Assembly (NCBI GenBank): GCA_002084805.1
Contig: NBMC01000002.1
Span: 1 to 64,000, forward strand
Source of the DNA: Spirochaetaceae bacterium 4572_59
GTDB taxonomy: Bacteria > Spirochaetota > Spirochaetia > DSM-2461
Direction of reading: 5' to 3'
DNA length: 64,000 nt
Shown here: in pieces, positions 35,111 to 44,159 of the stretch
Numbering within the stretch: the first letter of the stretch is position 1
Layout of the letters: each line of letters begins with the position of its first letter
Made by a program: the position numbers and the translations under genes
The notes under the pieces: generated by a model
What the model was told of the DNA's origin: nothing
Database searches by the model: none
Seen by the model: only the letters and a program-made list of their open reading frames with translations

Positions 35111-35135
35111 CCCGGATGCTGCAAGGTATTCCGGG
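35111..35135 (+). other. hairpin in YggT leader
   Basis: CCCGGA (35111-35116) and TCCGGG (35130-35135) form a 6-bp GC-rich stem with a 13-nt loop, 27 nt before the ATG. No T run follows, so it is not a terminator. It may affect mRNA stability. Confidence 0.35.
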
Positions 35136-35162
35136 GTGAGAAGAAAACTGACAGGAGGGTTT

Positions 35163-35750
35163 ATGACCCCGCTTCAAGCTGTATTTCAATTTTGTTCTGC
35201 CGTCGTCTCCGTTTATATGCTGCTGATTATTTTCAGAGTACTCCTATCCTGGTTTCAGGGCCGCCTTAATGGTAGGGGTGTGGAGATACTTGTAAAAGTA
35301 ACCGATCCCTACCTGAATGCCTTTAAAAATATTACATGGCTCCGTTTCGGCTTTATGGATTTTTCTCCGGTAATTGCCATTTCTCTGCTGGGTCTTGTAT
35401 CCCAGATACTAAGCTCTCTAGCCATTACGGGACATCTCAATATCGGAATGGTAATCGCATACATTGTGGGAAGTGTATGGAGCTTTGTGTCCTTTTTTGC
35501 TGATGCTCTGATTTTACTGATGATTTTCAGGCTGATAACGGTTCTATTTTTTTCAGGCTGGTCCCATCAGCTTCTTTTTCAGCTGGATAACCTGCTCTAC
35601 AAGCTTGTTTCCCGCATACTCGGCATGTTTACCAGTAAAAATACGAAGTTTTCAATGGCTCTCGGTATCTCTGCAGTCATTCTACTGGCTGCAAGAGTGG
35701 CCATGACCTTTGCTGTCAGCTATCTGCTCATGTATATCAGAGGACTTTAA
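35163..35750 (+). CDS. YggT-family membrane protein (two domains)
   Basis: Four or more membrane helices in two YggT-like halves: LLIIFRVLLSWFQG...VTDPYLNAFKNI in the first and ALILLMIFRLITVLFFSGWSHQLLFQLDNLLYKLV in the second. YggT proteins are linked to osmotic tolerance and, in some lineages, to cell division, but their action is unknown. The ATG at 35163 has a perfect AGGAGG 4 nt upstream. recG follows 7 bp later. Confidence 0.78.
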   Translation: MTPLQAVFQFCSAVVSVYMLLIIFRVLLSWFQGRLNGRGVEILVKVTDPYLNAFKNITWLRFGFMDFSPVIAISLLGLVSQILSSLAITGHLNIGMVIAYIVGSVWSFVSFFADALILLMIFRLITVLFFSGWSHQLLFQLDNLLYKLVSRILGMFTSKNTKFSMALGISAVILLAARVAMTFAVSYLLMYIRGL

Positions 35751-35757
35751 CGCTTAG

Positions 35758-37821
35758 ATGTTCCAGGGAGAGCTGCAACAGCCGGTCAACCGCCTGAAAG
35801 GAATAGGACCGGGACATCACAAATCTCTTTCCGCCATGGGTATTCTGACCATAGGTCAGCTTCTGGGACACTATCCGGTCCGTTATGAGGATCATCAGAC
35901 TCCCCGTACGATTATAGAAGCTGCCGGGCTGCTTCCGGTAAATACAGAAGCCGTGGTTGTAGGAAGAGAGAGTTTTCCCTGGAAAGGGAAAATGACCCTG
36001 AAAATCATTGTTGAAGATGGCAGTGCCAGGGGGTCTCTCCTCTGTTACGGACGGAATTTTTTAGCGGATAAACTCCAGACGGACAGCAGGATCTACCTGT
36101 ACGGTCAGTTTCAGCACCGTTTCGGAGAATGGCAGTGTGCCGCTTTTGAATTCGAAACCTATACAGAACAACCCAAGAAGTACGGAACCCTCCTCCCTGT
36201 CTATCCTCTGGGAGGTACTCTAAATCATAATGTTATCCGTAAGGCTGTTTCCCAGGCTCTGAGAGAGTACACAGCAGGTCTGAACGAAGAACTGCCGGAA
36301 GAGATACGAGAGTCCTATCACCTGAGCGGAAGAAAAGAAGCCCTCCGGGATATCCATAAACCGGCTAACCCGGAAAAAGCTGAGAAAGCCCGTTCCTATT
36401 TTATCTATGAAGAACTTTTTCACCTGCAGACAGCGGTAGGAAAGAATGCCCTGAAACTGCGTGAAACAACAGGTCACAGGCCTCTTGAATTAAAAAGAGA
36501 ACTGGAACAGAAGCTAAGAGGAAATCTCCCCTTTGAACTGACGCCAGATCAGAAGACCGTCATGGATGAAATCGTCCGGGATATGGAATCAGGGCGTCCC
36601 ATGAACCGCCTGATTCAGGGAGATGTAGGATCAGGTAAAACCCTGATAGCCTTTCTCTCTGCCCTGAATATAATAGAAAGTGGAAAACAGGCGGCTCTTA
36701 TGGCACCCACAGAACTCCTGGCCCGGCAGCATGCTGAAAATGCCATCCGTTTTATGGAGAATCAAGGGATACGGATCGCCTTCCTGTCTGGAGCCGTTCA
36801 GAGTGAAGGCAGACGAATCCTGCTGAGAGAACTGAAAGAGGGGCATATTGATTTTCTGATAGGAACTCACGCCTTGTTCACGAAAGATGTGGAATTCAAA
36901 GAACTCGGCCTGGCTATTATCGATGAGCAGCACCGTTTCGGTGTAAGCCAGAGACAGGCCCTGGCATCCAAGGGAATCAGACCGGATCTTCTTTATATGA
37001 CAGCCACCCCCATCCCGAGAACCCTTGCCATGACAGCCTTCGGAGACTTGGATGTTTCTACCATTAAAACCATGCCTGCTGGACGCAAAGCCATAGAAAC
37101 CCATCTCACCCGTGAAGGAAACGAAGGAAAGGTCTATGATTTTGTCCGCAGAGAACTGGATCAGGGCCGTCAGGCCTACTTTGTCTATCCCCTGATTGAA
37201 CAGTCAGAAAAACTGGACCTGAAAGATGCCCAGTCTATGTATGAGAAGCTGAAACACTCCTTTCCACGGAACAAGTTGGGACTAATCCACTCCCGGATTC
37301 CAGAGGATGAGAAGGATCAGACCATGGAGGCCTTTACAAAGGGAGAACTGGATATACTTGTAGCCACAAGCGTCGTGGAAGTAGGTGTGGATGTTCCCAA
37401 TGCCACAATTATGGTGATTGAACATGGTGAGAGATTCGGTTTAAGCGCCCTCCATCAGCTGCGCGGACGGGTGGGACGTGGAGATCAGCAATCCTATGCT
37501 TTTCTGATTTACAGCACAAAGCTGACAGACGAAGGAAAGCAGCGCCTGAAGATTATTATGGAGTCCACCGACGGATTCAAAATTGCCGAAGAGGATCTCA
37601 AACTGAGAGGTCCCGGTGAAATTGCCGGCATACGGCAGTCGGGGTATATGAAACTGAAAATTGCCGATCTTGTCAGAGATACGGAGATTCTGGTGCAGGC
37701 CAGGAATGACGTTAAAAAACTACTCAGCCGAGATCCCCATCTGTTGGCCCCGGAAAACAAAGTATTGAAGGATCTGTGGCAGAGCGCCCCGCCCTTCAGC
37801 GAAAACCTGATCCCCGGATGA
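35758..37821 (+). CDS. recG: ATP-dependent DNA helicase RecG
   Basis: RecG remodels stalled replication forks and branch-migrates Holliday junctions. An N-terminal wedge/OB domain (residues ~60-150) precedes the helicase with Walker A QGDVGSGKTLIA, MAPTELLA, IGTHALF, DEQHRFGVSQR, MTATPIPRTLA and LHQLRGRVGRG. At 687 residues it is of usual length. No clear ribosome site precedes the ATG, so translation is probably coupled to the YggT gene. Confidence 0.95.
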   Translation: MFQGELQQPVNRLKGIGPGHHKSLSAMGILTIGQLLGHYPVRYEDHQTPRTIIEAAGLLPVNTEAVVVGRESFPWKGKMTLKIIVEDGSARGSLLCYGRNFLADKLQTDSRIYLYGQFQHRFGEWQCAAFEFETYTEQPKKYGTLLPVYPLGGTLNHNVIRKAVSQALREYTAGLNEELPEEIRESYHLSGRKEALRDIHKPANPEKAEKARSYFIYEELFHLQTAVGKNALKLRETTGHRPLELKRELEQKLRGNLPFELTPDQKTVMDEIVRDMESGRPMNRLIQGDVGSGKTLIAFLSALNIIESGKQAALMAPTELLARQHAENAIRFMENQGIRIAFLSGAVQSEGRRILLRELKEGHIDFLIGTHALFTKDVEFKELGLAIIDEQHRFGVSQRQALASKGIRPDLLYMTATPIPRTLAMTAFGDLDVSTIKTMPAGRKAIETHLTREGNEGKVYDFVRRELDQGRQAYFVYPLIEQSEKLDLKDAQSMYEKLKHSFPRNKLGLIHSRIPEDEKDQTMEAFTKGELDILVATSVVEVGVDVPNATIMVIEHGERFGLSALHQLRGRVGRGDQQSYAFLIYSTKLTDEGKQRLKIIMESTDGFKIAEEDLKLRGPGEIAGIRQSGYMKLKIADLVRDTEILVQARNDVKKLLSRDPHLLAPENKVLKDLWQSAPPFSENLIPG

Positions 37822-37842
37822 TGGGGAATTTAAGGAGGAATG

Positions 37843-38373
37843 ATGAGAGTTACAGGAGGCCGTTACAACGGCAGAACCATAAAATGTCCCAAAGGGATTA
37901 TCAGACCAGCCATGGACCGCATGCGGGTATCCATGTTTTCAATCCTCGGCCCCATGGAAGGACTCTCCTACCTGGATATTTTCACTGGTTCGGGCTCTAT
38001 CGGCATAGAAGCCGCTTCTCGGGGAGCAGAACCTGTTCATCTGGTTGAAAAAGACTTCATAAAGAAGAAAACCATTCAGGAAAACATCTCCTGGGTAGAA
38101 ACAGAAATCAAATTATTTATGCAGCCGGCTGAGCGTTTTCTTAAACACTGTACAGACAGCTATGACCTTATCCATATGGATCCTCCCTTCCCCATGGGCG
38201 GGAAACTGAAAGTTCTGGAACTGGCTGAAAAAGCAGCTGTTCTGAAAATCGGAGGAACCCTTACCATGCACTATCCCGGAGAAGAAAGCTATCCGGAAAC
38301 CATCGGATCCTTCCGGCAGTATGATTTAAGAAAGTACGGACGATCAGAGCTGATATTTTATACCAGAGACTAA
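37843..38373 (+). CDS. rsmD: 16S rRNA (guanine966-N2)-methyltransferase RsmD
   Basis: N-terminal MRVTGGRYNGRTI, SAM motif YLDIFTGSGSIGIEA, and catalytic motif IHMDPPF identify RsmD, which methylates G966 of 16S rRNA. At 176 residues it is typical. Two ATGs abut; the second (37843) is preferred because AGGAGG lies 4 nt before it, against 1 nt for the first. It follows recG by 21 bp. Confidence 0.9.
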   Translation: MRVTGGRYNGRTIKCPKGIIRPAMDRMRVSMFSILGPMEGLSYLDIFTGSGSIGIEAASRGAEPVHLVEKDFIKKKTIQENISWVETEIKLFMQPAERFLKHCTDSYDLIHMDPPFPMGGKLKVLELAEKAAVLKIGGTLTMHYPGEESYPETIGSFRQYDLRKYGRSELIFYTRD

Positions 38374-38454
38374 AGCTGGTCCCACAGATAAAGATAGCAA
38401 AATACAGTGCAACTTTCTCTTAATCACTCTTAATAATCGGGCGATAAAGAACAT

Positions 38455-40134
38455 ATGTACTTACTTGTGAAATTTCTGCGCCAGACAATAGGCAGCTCCC
38501 TTGTAATAGGATTAGTACTGGCCGTAATATTACCCGCTGTTCTGATATCAGAACAGCGAATCCATACGGTCGAAAGCCGGGACTCACTCTTTTCACTCGC
38601 TCAGGAATACGGGGTCAGTGTAAAAGATCTGAAAAATGCCAATCAGCTGGACAGGGACATGATACTCCTGGGGGAAGAACTGCTTATACCATCCCCGGAG
38701 ACCGACAGCTATACAGTGAAAGCAGGCGACACCCTCTCGGGAATTGCTCTTCAGACAAAAATACCCCTGAAGAAACTGATAAGTCTGAACCATCTTACAA
38801 CGGAGAATCTTTTAATTGGTATGGAACTGGAACTTGTCCGTCTCCCGGAAGCGGGAGAAACACGGACTGTCCAAGCAGGAGAAACGCTCTCCTGGATCGC
38901 CCTTAAATATGATACCTCGATAGAACGCTTGAAGCAGATCAATGATCTGAACGACTGCAATCTGAAGAGAGGCCAGGTTCTGCAATTAACAGATCCAAGA
39001 CCCCAGAAAATAACCATTCAGGAGGGAGACTCACTCTGGAAAATTTCCCGCCTTTACAATATTGCTCTGGAGCATCTGAAGGAGTGGAACAACCTGAATG
39101 ATGATAATCTGAGGAGAGGCCAGACCCTGCAGCTCTATGCTGTCCTTCTGGATAATGAGGCGAAGTCCGATCCGGAGTATACTCCTCCTGTAAACAAAAC
39201 TCCGGCAACAACTGTCCCGGAAAAAAAAGCCCCCGGAATTCAATTGGCGGCTCTCAATTCCGCCCCTCCCATCTACTACTCCCGCCCGACAGAAAAAAGA
39301 ACCCAGCCGAGTATTTCCTATTCCGAGGAAGATTTGGACAGCCCTCGGGCAAACTATGAGAAAGCTTCACGGCTGATCCGGGATTTTGACCGGGCAATCG
39401 AAGATCTGCCTGCTCTTGGAACAGATCTTTCGGGATATAAAGTAGTCTTGGATCCTGGACACGGTGGATTAGACCCCGGAGCAATTGTGGGGAATCACGA
39501 TGGAAGAGGAAATCAGGTCTTCGTTGTGGAAGATGAATACTGCTATGATATTGCCCTGAGAGTTTACAAGGATCTGAAAAGATACGGTGCAGATGTATAT
39601 CTTACTGTCATCAGTCCCAATCAAACAATCCGTCAATCTCCTGATGCCTCCTTGACCTTTGTTAATGAAAAGAACGAGGTATGGAATGAAGAATCAGTCA
39701 ATAAACTGAACTTGGCTTCCAGCTGGCCGGTTGGCAGTAAAGATGGTTTGAACAAGCGGGTGGAACTGACGGATAATTTCCTGAAAAATGGTTCGCATGA
39801 AAAAACTCTCTTCGTGAGTATACATGCGGATAATCAGCCCTATGCGGGAGAGGGTTCCATTGTGATCTATCATAAGGATGCCAAAGGAAGCGAATCGGAA
39901 GAGTTGGCCGATTTCATGACGGATTACCTGGGAATGGGTTCCTACTCTCTGTCCCGGGAACTAAGGGTGTTACAGAACAACCCTGCAGCGGCAGCTGTGT
40001 TAATTGAAACACGGAATCTGGCCTATCCCAACAACTCCTGGGCCATCAGGAATGAAGAACTCCGGCAGGATGATGCCGACAGAATAGTCAGTGCTCTTAG
40101 CGGATATGCCTCTTACAGAAAGTCATTCCGTTGA
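38455..40134 (+). CDS. LysM-repeat N-acetylmuramoyl-L-alanine amidase
   Basis: An N-terminal signal-anchor helix is followed by four LysM domains (about residues 36-78, 85-127, 137-180, 187-229), which bind peptidoglycan. After a Pro-rich linker comes an Amidase_3 domain (~325-555) with the zinc ligands and catalytic Glu: LDPGHGG, VVEDEY, FVSIHAD and IETRNL. It cleaves stem peptides from glycan strands in the periplasm, as in cell separation. The only sign of a ribosome site is a weak AAAGAA. hisZ begins 52 bp downstream. Confidence 0.9.
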   Translation: MYLLVKFLRQTIGSSLVIGLVLAVILPAVLISEQRIHTVESRDSLFSLAQEYGVSVKDLKNANQLDRDMILLGEELLIPSPETDSYTVKAGDTLSGIALQTKIPLKKLISLNHLTTENLLIGMELELVRLPEAGETRTVQAGETLSWIALKYDTSIERLKQINDLNDCNLKRGQVLQLTDPRPQKITIQEGDSLWKISRLYNIALEHLKEWNNLNDDNLRRGQTLQLYAVLLDNEAKSDPEYTPPVNKTPATTVPEKKAPGIQLAALNSAPPIYYSRPTEKRTQPSISYSEEDLDSPRANYEKASRLIRDFDRAIEDLPALGTDLSGYKVVLDPGHGGLDPGAIVGNHDGRGNQVFVVEDEYCYDIALRVYKDLKRYGADVYLTVISPNQTIRQSPDASLTFVNEKNEVWNEESVNKLNLASSWPVGSKDGLNKRVELTDNFLKNGSHEKTLFVSIHADNQPYAGEGSIVIYHKDAKGSESEELADFMTDYLGMGSYSLSRELRVLQNNPAAAAVLIETRNLAYPNNSWAIRNEELRQDDADRIVSALSGYASYRKSFR

Positions 40135-40186
40135 ATTAGGAAAAAGAATAGACTATAATGCCAGCATATTATTCGGGAGTATGAAG

Positions 40187-41287
40187 ATGAAAAACAATCT
40201 GCTGAGAATGCCTCACGGAACAGAATCACTATACCTGGAAGAAACTTACAGGCATAAGAAGATTCTCAGACATATGGAAGACCTCACGGAAAGCTGGGGC
40301 TACCTCCCCGTACAGACACCGGTTTTTGACTATTATGACAACTACCGACCCTTGCTGGAAAGCCGTTTGGAAGAACAGACATACAAACTGATTGACCGGG
40401 ATGGAGATATGATGATGCTCCGTTCGGATATCACTCTATTTCTGGCACGACAGATGGGGCTGGCTCTAACAGAAGAAGATATGCCCATGCGAGTTTACTA
40501 TGCCGATTCCATTTTGCGCTATCAGGATCATGAAGATATAAGTAATCACGAATCTTTCCAGACCGGTTGTGAGCTTATTGGTTGTCCTGGAATTGAAGGT
40601 GATCTGGAAATCATCTTCCTTCTGGCCGAAGTTCTCGAAACGTACAAACTGCCTCAAAGCCGAATACATGTGGGCTCTACTGCTCTTTTTCAGGCTATTG
40701 CCACTCCTTTTCCTGCTGAGGACAGCAGGAGACTCAATAAAAAACTGCATACAAGAGAGAAGGATGCTATCAGACAGATTCTTCAGAATGTCTATAAAAA
40801 AGAAGATGCCGAAGAATTGACAAGGCTCTTGCTTTTCATCGGAACAGGTGAAGAGTTCTGTGCCAGATCACGAGAATGGAGAACACTCTTGGATGGAGCC
40901 CTTGAATCTTCTCTGGACTATCTTCTTCAAATCAATAAAGGCTGGAAGGATCTTGGTGCTTTCGCTGATAAGTTCCGCATAGATCTTTCCGAAACAGGTG
41001 ATCTGCCCTACTACTCAGGTATTGTTTTCAATGCCTACACAGATGGCTGTGGAACAGCCCTGGCTTCAGGAGGACGTTACGACGGTCTCCTTGAGAACTT
41101 TGGATACAGCGGCAGCAAACCAGCCTCCTCTGTAGGATTTTCTCTCTTTCTGAGGAAACTGGAAAAACTGAGCGGTCTCGATATGGGAAAACCCGCATCA
41201 CTGCATTCAGAGAATGAAAACACACTGACCGCGGCCGAAAGATTTATCAAAGCGGCCGCCCTCCGTAAACAGACAGGAGTACAATAA
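40187..41287 (+). CDS. hisZ: ATP phosphoribosyltransferase regulatory subunit HisZ
   Basis: This is a HisRS-like protein without tRNA-charging function: RMPHGTESLYLEET, MMMLRSDITLFLAR, and the motif-3-like LASGGRYDGLLENFG. HisZ joins the short HisG to make an active, histidine-sensitive enzyme. The start at 40187 has GGGAG 7 nt upstream; the track start at 40091 lies inside the amidase gene. It overlaps hisG by one base (TAATG). Confidence 0.87.
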   Translation: MKNNLLRMPHGTESLYLEETYRHKKILRHMEDLTESWGYLPVQTPVFDYYDNYRPLLESRLEEQTYKLIDRDGDMMMLRSDITLFLARQMGLALTEEDMPMRVYYADSILRYQDHEDISNHESFQTGCELIGCPGIEGDLEIIFLLAEVLETYKLPQSRIHVGSTALFQAIATPFPAEDSRRLNKKLHTREKDAIRQILQNVYKKEDAEELTRLLLFIGTGEEFCARSREWRTLLDGALESSLDYLLQINKGWKDLGAFADKFRIDLSETGDLPYYSGIVFNAYTDGCGTALASGGRYDGLLENFGYSGSKPASSVGFSLFLRKLEKLSGLDMGKPASLHSENENTLTAAERFIKAAALRKQTGVQ

Positions 41288-41904
41288 TGGCTGAACCACT
41301 AACCATAGCCCTCCCCAAGGGTAGACTGTTTGATACAGTACAGAAACACTTCGAATCCAAGGGTATTTTCTTTGAAATTGAAAAAAGAAAACTGGTTGCC
41401 TATGACAAAAAGGAAAACCTCAAGATTTATCTGGTGAAGAACCATGACCTTCCTACCTATGTAAACCACGGGATAGCAGGACTGGGAATCTGCGGAGAGG
41501 ATGTTATCTATGAATCAGGTCACCACTTTCACAAACTTCTTCCTTTCTCTTTTGGTGGAACAAATCTGAGTCTGGCCGGTAAAAAGGATTTTACTTTTGA
41601 AGATAACAGCAGTCCTCTGACTATTGCCACCAGCTATACTGAAATGACCAGAAGATACTTTCATAAACTGGGAATCCCCGTGAAGATCATTAAATTGAAC
41701 GGAAGTGTCGAACTGGCTCCTGTTCTCGGCCTGGCCCCCTGTATTGTAGACTTGGTTGAAACCGGCAGCACCCTGAAGGCAAATGGTCTGGAAGTCATAC
41801 AGAAACTGGGAGAGATCAAGGTCTACCTAATTGCCAATCCTGCCTATTATAAAGTGCACTATGAAGCTATTAACCGTTTTATAGAGCAGATAAAAGAGGA
41901 CTGA
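41287..41904 (+). CDS. hisG: ATP phosphoribosyltransferase, short form
   Basis: HisG starts histidine synthesis by joining ATP and PRPP. At 205 residues it is the short form (ALPKGRL, GICGEDVIYE, and PRPP loop IVDLVETGSTLKANGL) and needs HisZ, encoded directly upstream. The C-terminal regulatory ACT-like domain of long HisG is absent, as expected. hisB starts 2 bp after it. Confidence 0.94.
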   Translation: MAEPLTIALPKGRLFDTVQKHFESKGIFFEIEKRKLVAYDKKENLKIYLVKNHDLPTYVNHGIAGLGICGEDVIYESGHHFHKLLPFSFGGTNLSLAGKKDFTFEDNSSPLTIATSYTEMTRRYFHKLGIPVKIIKLNGSVELAPVLGLAPCIVDLVETGSTLKANGLEVIQKLGEIKVYLIANPAYYKVHYEAINRFIEQIKED

Positions 41905-41906
41905 AC

Positions 41907-42485
41907 ATGATAGTTGTTAACCGAGAAACTAAAGAAACAGTAATCCGTCTTGAACTGGATATACACAAGGGACCCGAAGTCTCGGTAAATACAGGACTCC
42001 CCTTTTTTGATCATATGCTGAACGCCATGGCTTTTCACGGTGGATTTACACTGAAGATTGAGGCAAGGGGAGATCTTGAAGTGGATCCACATCATCTGAT
42101 TGAGGATACAGGACTGGTTCTGGGTGATGCTCTGTTAAAAACATTTGAAGCTAGTGGCGCTGTGAAACGCTACGGATACTCTATCATCCCCATGGATGAT
42201 GCCCTTTCTGAAGTCGTTATAGATGTGTGCCGCCGGCCCTATCTGGTACTGAATGCCGACTGGCCCCAGGAGAGCACTGGAAATTTTGACTATTTCCTTA
42301 TTCAGGAATTTATGCAGGCCCTTGCCAACAGAGGCGGCCTCAATATTCATGCACACTGCCGTTACGGTAACAATAGTCACCATATGGCAGAGGCCCTTTT
42401 CAAGTCTCTTGGCAGGGCTCTTTTTCAAGCATTTCAAGTGGCAGGAGAGGACACTGAGAGAATGTCCACCAAAGGTGTTATTTAA
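41907..42485 (+). CDS. hisB: imidazoleglycerol-phosphate dehydratase
   Basis: HisB dehydrates imidazole glycerol phosphate. Metal-binding His clusters are present: GLPFFDHMLNAMAFHGGF, DPHHLIEDTGLVLG and HCRYGNNSHHMAEALFKSLGRAL. At 192 residues it is the monofunctional type without the phosphatase domain. It is the last of the hisZ-hisG-hisB set; other his genes are not in the window. Confidence 0.94.
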   Translation: MIVVNRETKETVIRLELDIHKGPEVSVNTGLPFFDHMLNAMAFHGGFTLKIEARGDLEVDPHHLIEDTGLVLGDALLKTFEASGAVKRYGYSIIPMDDALSEVVIDVCRRPYLVLNADWPQESTGNFDYFLIQEFMQALANRGGLNIHAHCRYGNNSHHMAEALFKSLGRALFQAFQVAGEDTERMSTKGVI

Positions 42486-42523
42486 GAATAATATCTCTAA
42501 AACTTAGAATTGTTCATTTTTTA

Positions 42524-42552
42524 TTGAAAAGTAGTAATTATAAATCTATAAT
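42524..42552 (+). promoter_or_regulatory. promoter of TPR gene pair
   Basis: TTGAAA (42524-42529), a 17-bp spacer and perfect TATAAT (42547-42552). AAGGG and an ATG follow at 42567. This is the best housekeeping promoter match in the window. Confidence 0.7.
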
Positions 42553-42566
42553 AATAAGGGAATTTT

Positions 42567-42899
42567 ATGAATCAGAGAGAAATCCTTGATTTAATGCCTG
42601 AAAAGGGATTCATCAAAATACCGGAATCTGGCACGGTATCTCTGACTCCGGAACGAAAAGTGAAACTTCTCAGAAAGGGAAATAAACTTTTTAATGAGGG
42701 AGATATAGAAACAGCGGAAAGGATCTTCGTAACTATTGGTTATAGGGATGGTATGATAAGAGTAGGAGATTATTATTATAATCAGAACCTTCATCTTGAA
42801 GCACTCCGAATGTACAAGACGGCCCCCTCCCCTGAGAAGATTGATTTCCTCATTAGCAAAATGGCTCAGGTAGTTAGAAGCTGGCTTTCTGATAATTAA
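42567..42899 (+). CDS. small conserved-looking protein, unknown function
   Basis: 110 residues, no signal peptide. The sequence has a TPR-like helical centre (KVKLLRKGNKLFNEGDIETAERIFVTIGYRDGMIRVGDYYY...ALRMYKTAP), suggesting two or three TPR-type helices. AAGGG lies 6 nt before the ATG and a strong promoter just upstream. It is 56 bp from a larger cytoplasmic TPR protein and probably acts with it. I recall such gene pairs in treponemes but cannot confirm that here. Confidence 0.6.
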   Translation: MNQREILDLMPEKGFIKIPESGTVSLTPERKVKLLRKGNKLFNEGDIETAERIFVTIGYRDGMIRVGDYYYNQNLHLEALRMYKTAPSPEKIDFLISKMAQVVRSWLSDN

Positions 42900-42955
42900 T
42901 AAGCGTTTGTTTAAAAAGTAATAATTAATGAACTTTTTTAAAAAGGATTTTAAAA

Positions 42956-44101
42956 ATGCTGAATGAAAATTTGAATATCGAAGAGCTGACAGAAAAATTA
43001 TCTGATGAAGCAGGTCAAGATACACTAAATGAAATTTCTGAACTTTCCAAAAGAGGTTATCAACTTCTTAAAGAAAATCTAACAGAAAGAGCCAAAGTTT
43101 CATTCAGTAAAATACTGGATCTGGATGACAGCAATAATTATGCTCTGGTAGGACTTGGTGACAGTAACCGTAAAGAAAGAAATTACAAAGAAGCCATAGG
43201 CTACTATCAGAAATGTCTTGGATCCCATCCTGGTAATAATTATGCCCTTTTCGGTCTGGCGGACTGCTATAAAGCTCTTAATCAGTACAATAGAGCTATT
43301 GATATATGGGAAGAGTACCTGCTACATGATGACCGCAATATTACAGTTCTTACCCGTATTGCCGATGCCTACCGCAAAGTCCGAAACTTCAATAGATCTT
43401 ATGAACTTTATGTGAAAGTACTCGAAATGGAGAAAAATAACTCCTATGCCATCATAGGTCTGGGTCACCTTTATTACGACTTTAAAGAGTACAAAGATGC
43501 TCTAAAATACTGGGAAAGAATGCTGGAACTTAACAGAGGACATGTCGATATCCGGGTTCTGACCTCCCTTGGAAATTGTCATAGAAAATTGAAAACCTTT
43601 GAAAAGGGAGTCCCATATTTTCAGGATGCCCTCAATCTTCAAGCCAATAATTTTTATGCCCTCTTTGGCCTTGCCGACTGTTACCGCGGTATGAATGAAC
43701 AGGATAAATCCTTGGTTTACTGGAATAAAATTCTGGATCTGGATAGAAAAAACAAGGTAATCCTGACACGTGCGGGAGATGCCTATCGGAATATGGGGAA
43801 AGAAGACCAGGCGGAGATCTACTATAAGCAGGCGCTGAATATAGAATTCGATACCTACGCTATCCTTGGATTAGCTATGATCAACAAGGAAAAGGGGAAT
43901 TATCAGGATGCCATAACATCTCTGAAAGACCTTATCAGCAATGATCCCAGAAACTACCGTCTTTATATTGAGGCTGCTGAGTGCTTTGAAAAAACCGGTG
44001 ATATAGAAGAAGCAGTAGAGTTTCTGTCGCAGTTTCTCAAGCTGGGGATACGGAATAATAGAATTTTAGATAAAATTATGGAGCTGAAAGAAAAGCTCTG
44101 A
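42956..44101 (+). CDS. cytoplasmic TPR-repeat protein
   Basis: 381 residues, no signal peptide. About nine TPR units of ~34-36 residues cover nearly the whole length, for example NYALVGLGDSNRKERNYKEAIGYYQKCLGSHPG. Several repeats alternate NxYALxGLxDxY with a second form (VLTRIADAYRKV), so the solenoid seems built from a duplicated two-repeat unit. AAGGA lies 9 nt upstream. It ends at a strong terminator. Binding partner unknown. Confidence 0.72.
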   Translation: MLNENLNIEELTEKLSDEAGQDTLNEISELSKRGYQLLKENLTERAKVSFSKILDLDDSNNYALVGLGDSNRKERNYKEAIGYYQKCLGSHPGNNYALFGLADCYKALNQYNRAIDIWEEYLLHDDRNITVLTRIADAYRKVRNFNRSYELYVKVLEMEKNNSYAIIGLGHLYYDFKEYKDALKYWERMLELNRGHVDIRVLTSLGNCHRKLKTFEKGVPYFQDALNLQANNFYALFGLADCYRGMNEQDKSLVYWNKILDLDRKNKVILTRAGDAYRNMGKEDQAEIYYKQALNIEFDTYAILGLAMINKEKGNYQDAITSLKDLISNDPRNYRLYIEAAECFEKTGDIEEAVEFLSQFLKLGIRNNRILDKIMELKEKL

Positions 44102-44121
44102 TCAATCTTTTATGAGTATAA

Positions 44122-44154
44122 TAAACCGATCCTGATGAGGGACCGGTTTTTTTT
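44122..44154 (+). terminator. terminator of TPR gene pair
   Basis: AAACCGATCC-tgatga-GGGACCGGTTT, with one mismatch and one bulge, is followed by eight T. Confidence 0.82.
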
Positions 44155-44159
44155 GAAGT

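Noticed and set aside
37776-38048. 90-aa ORF spanning the recG-rsmD junction
   Set aside because: Out of frame with both clear genes and without a ribosome site.
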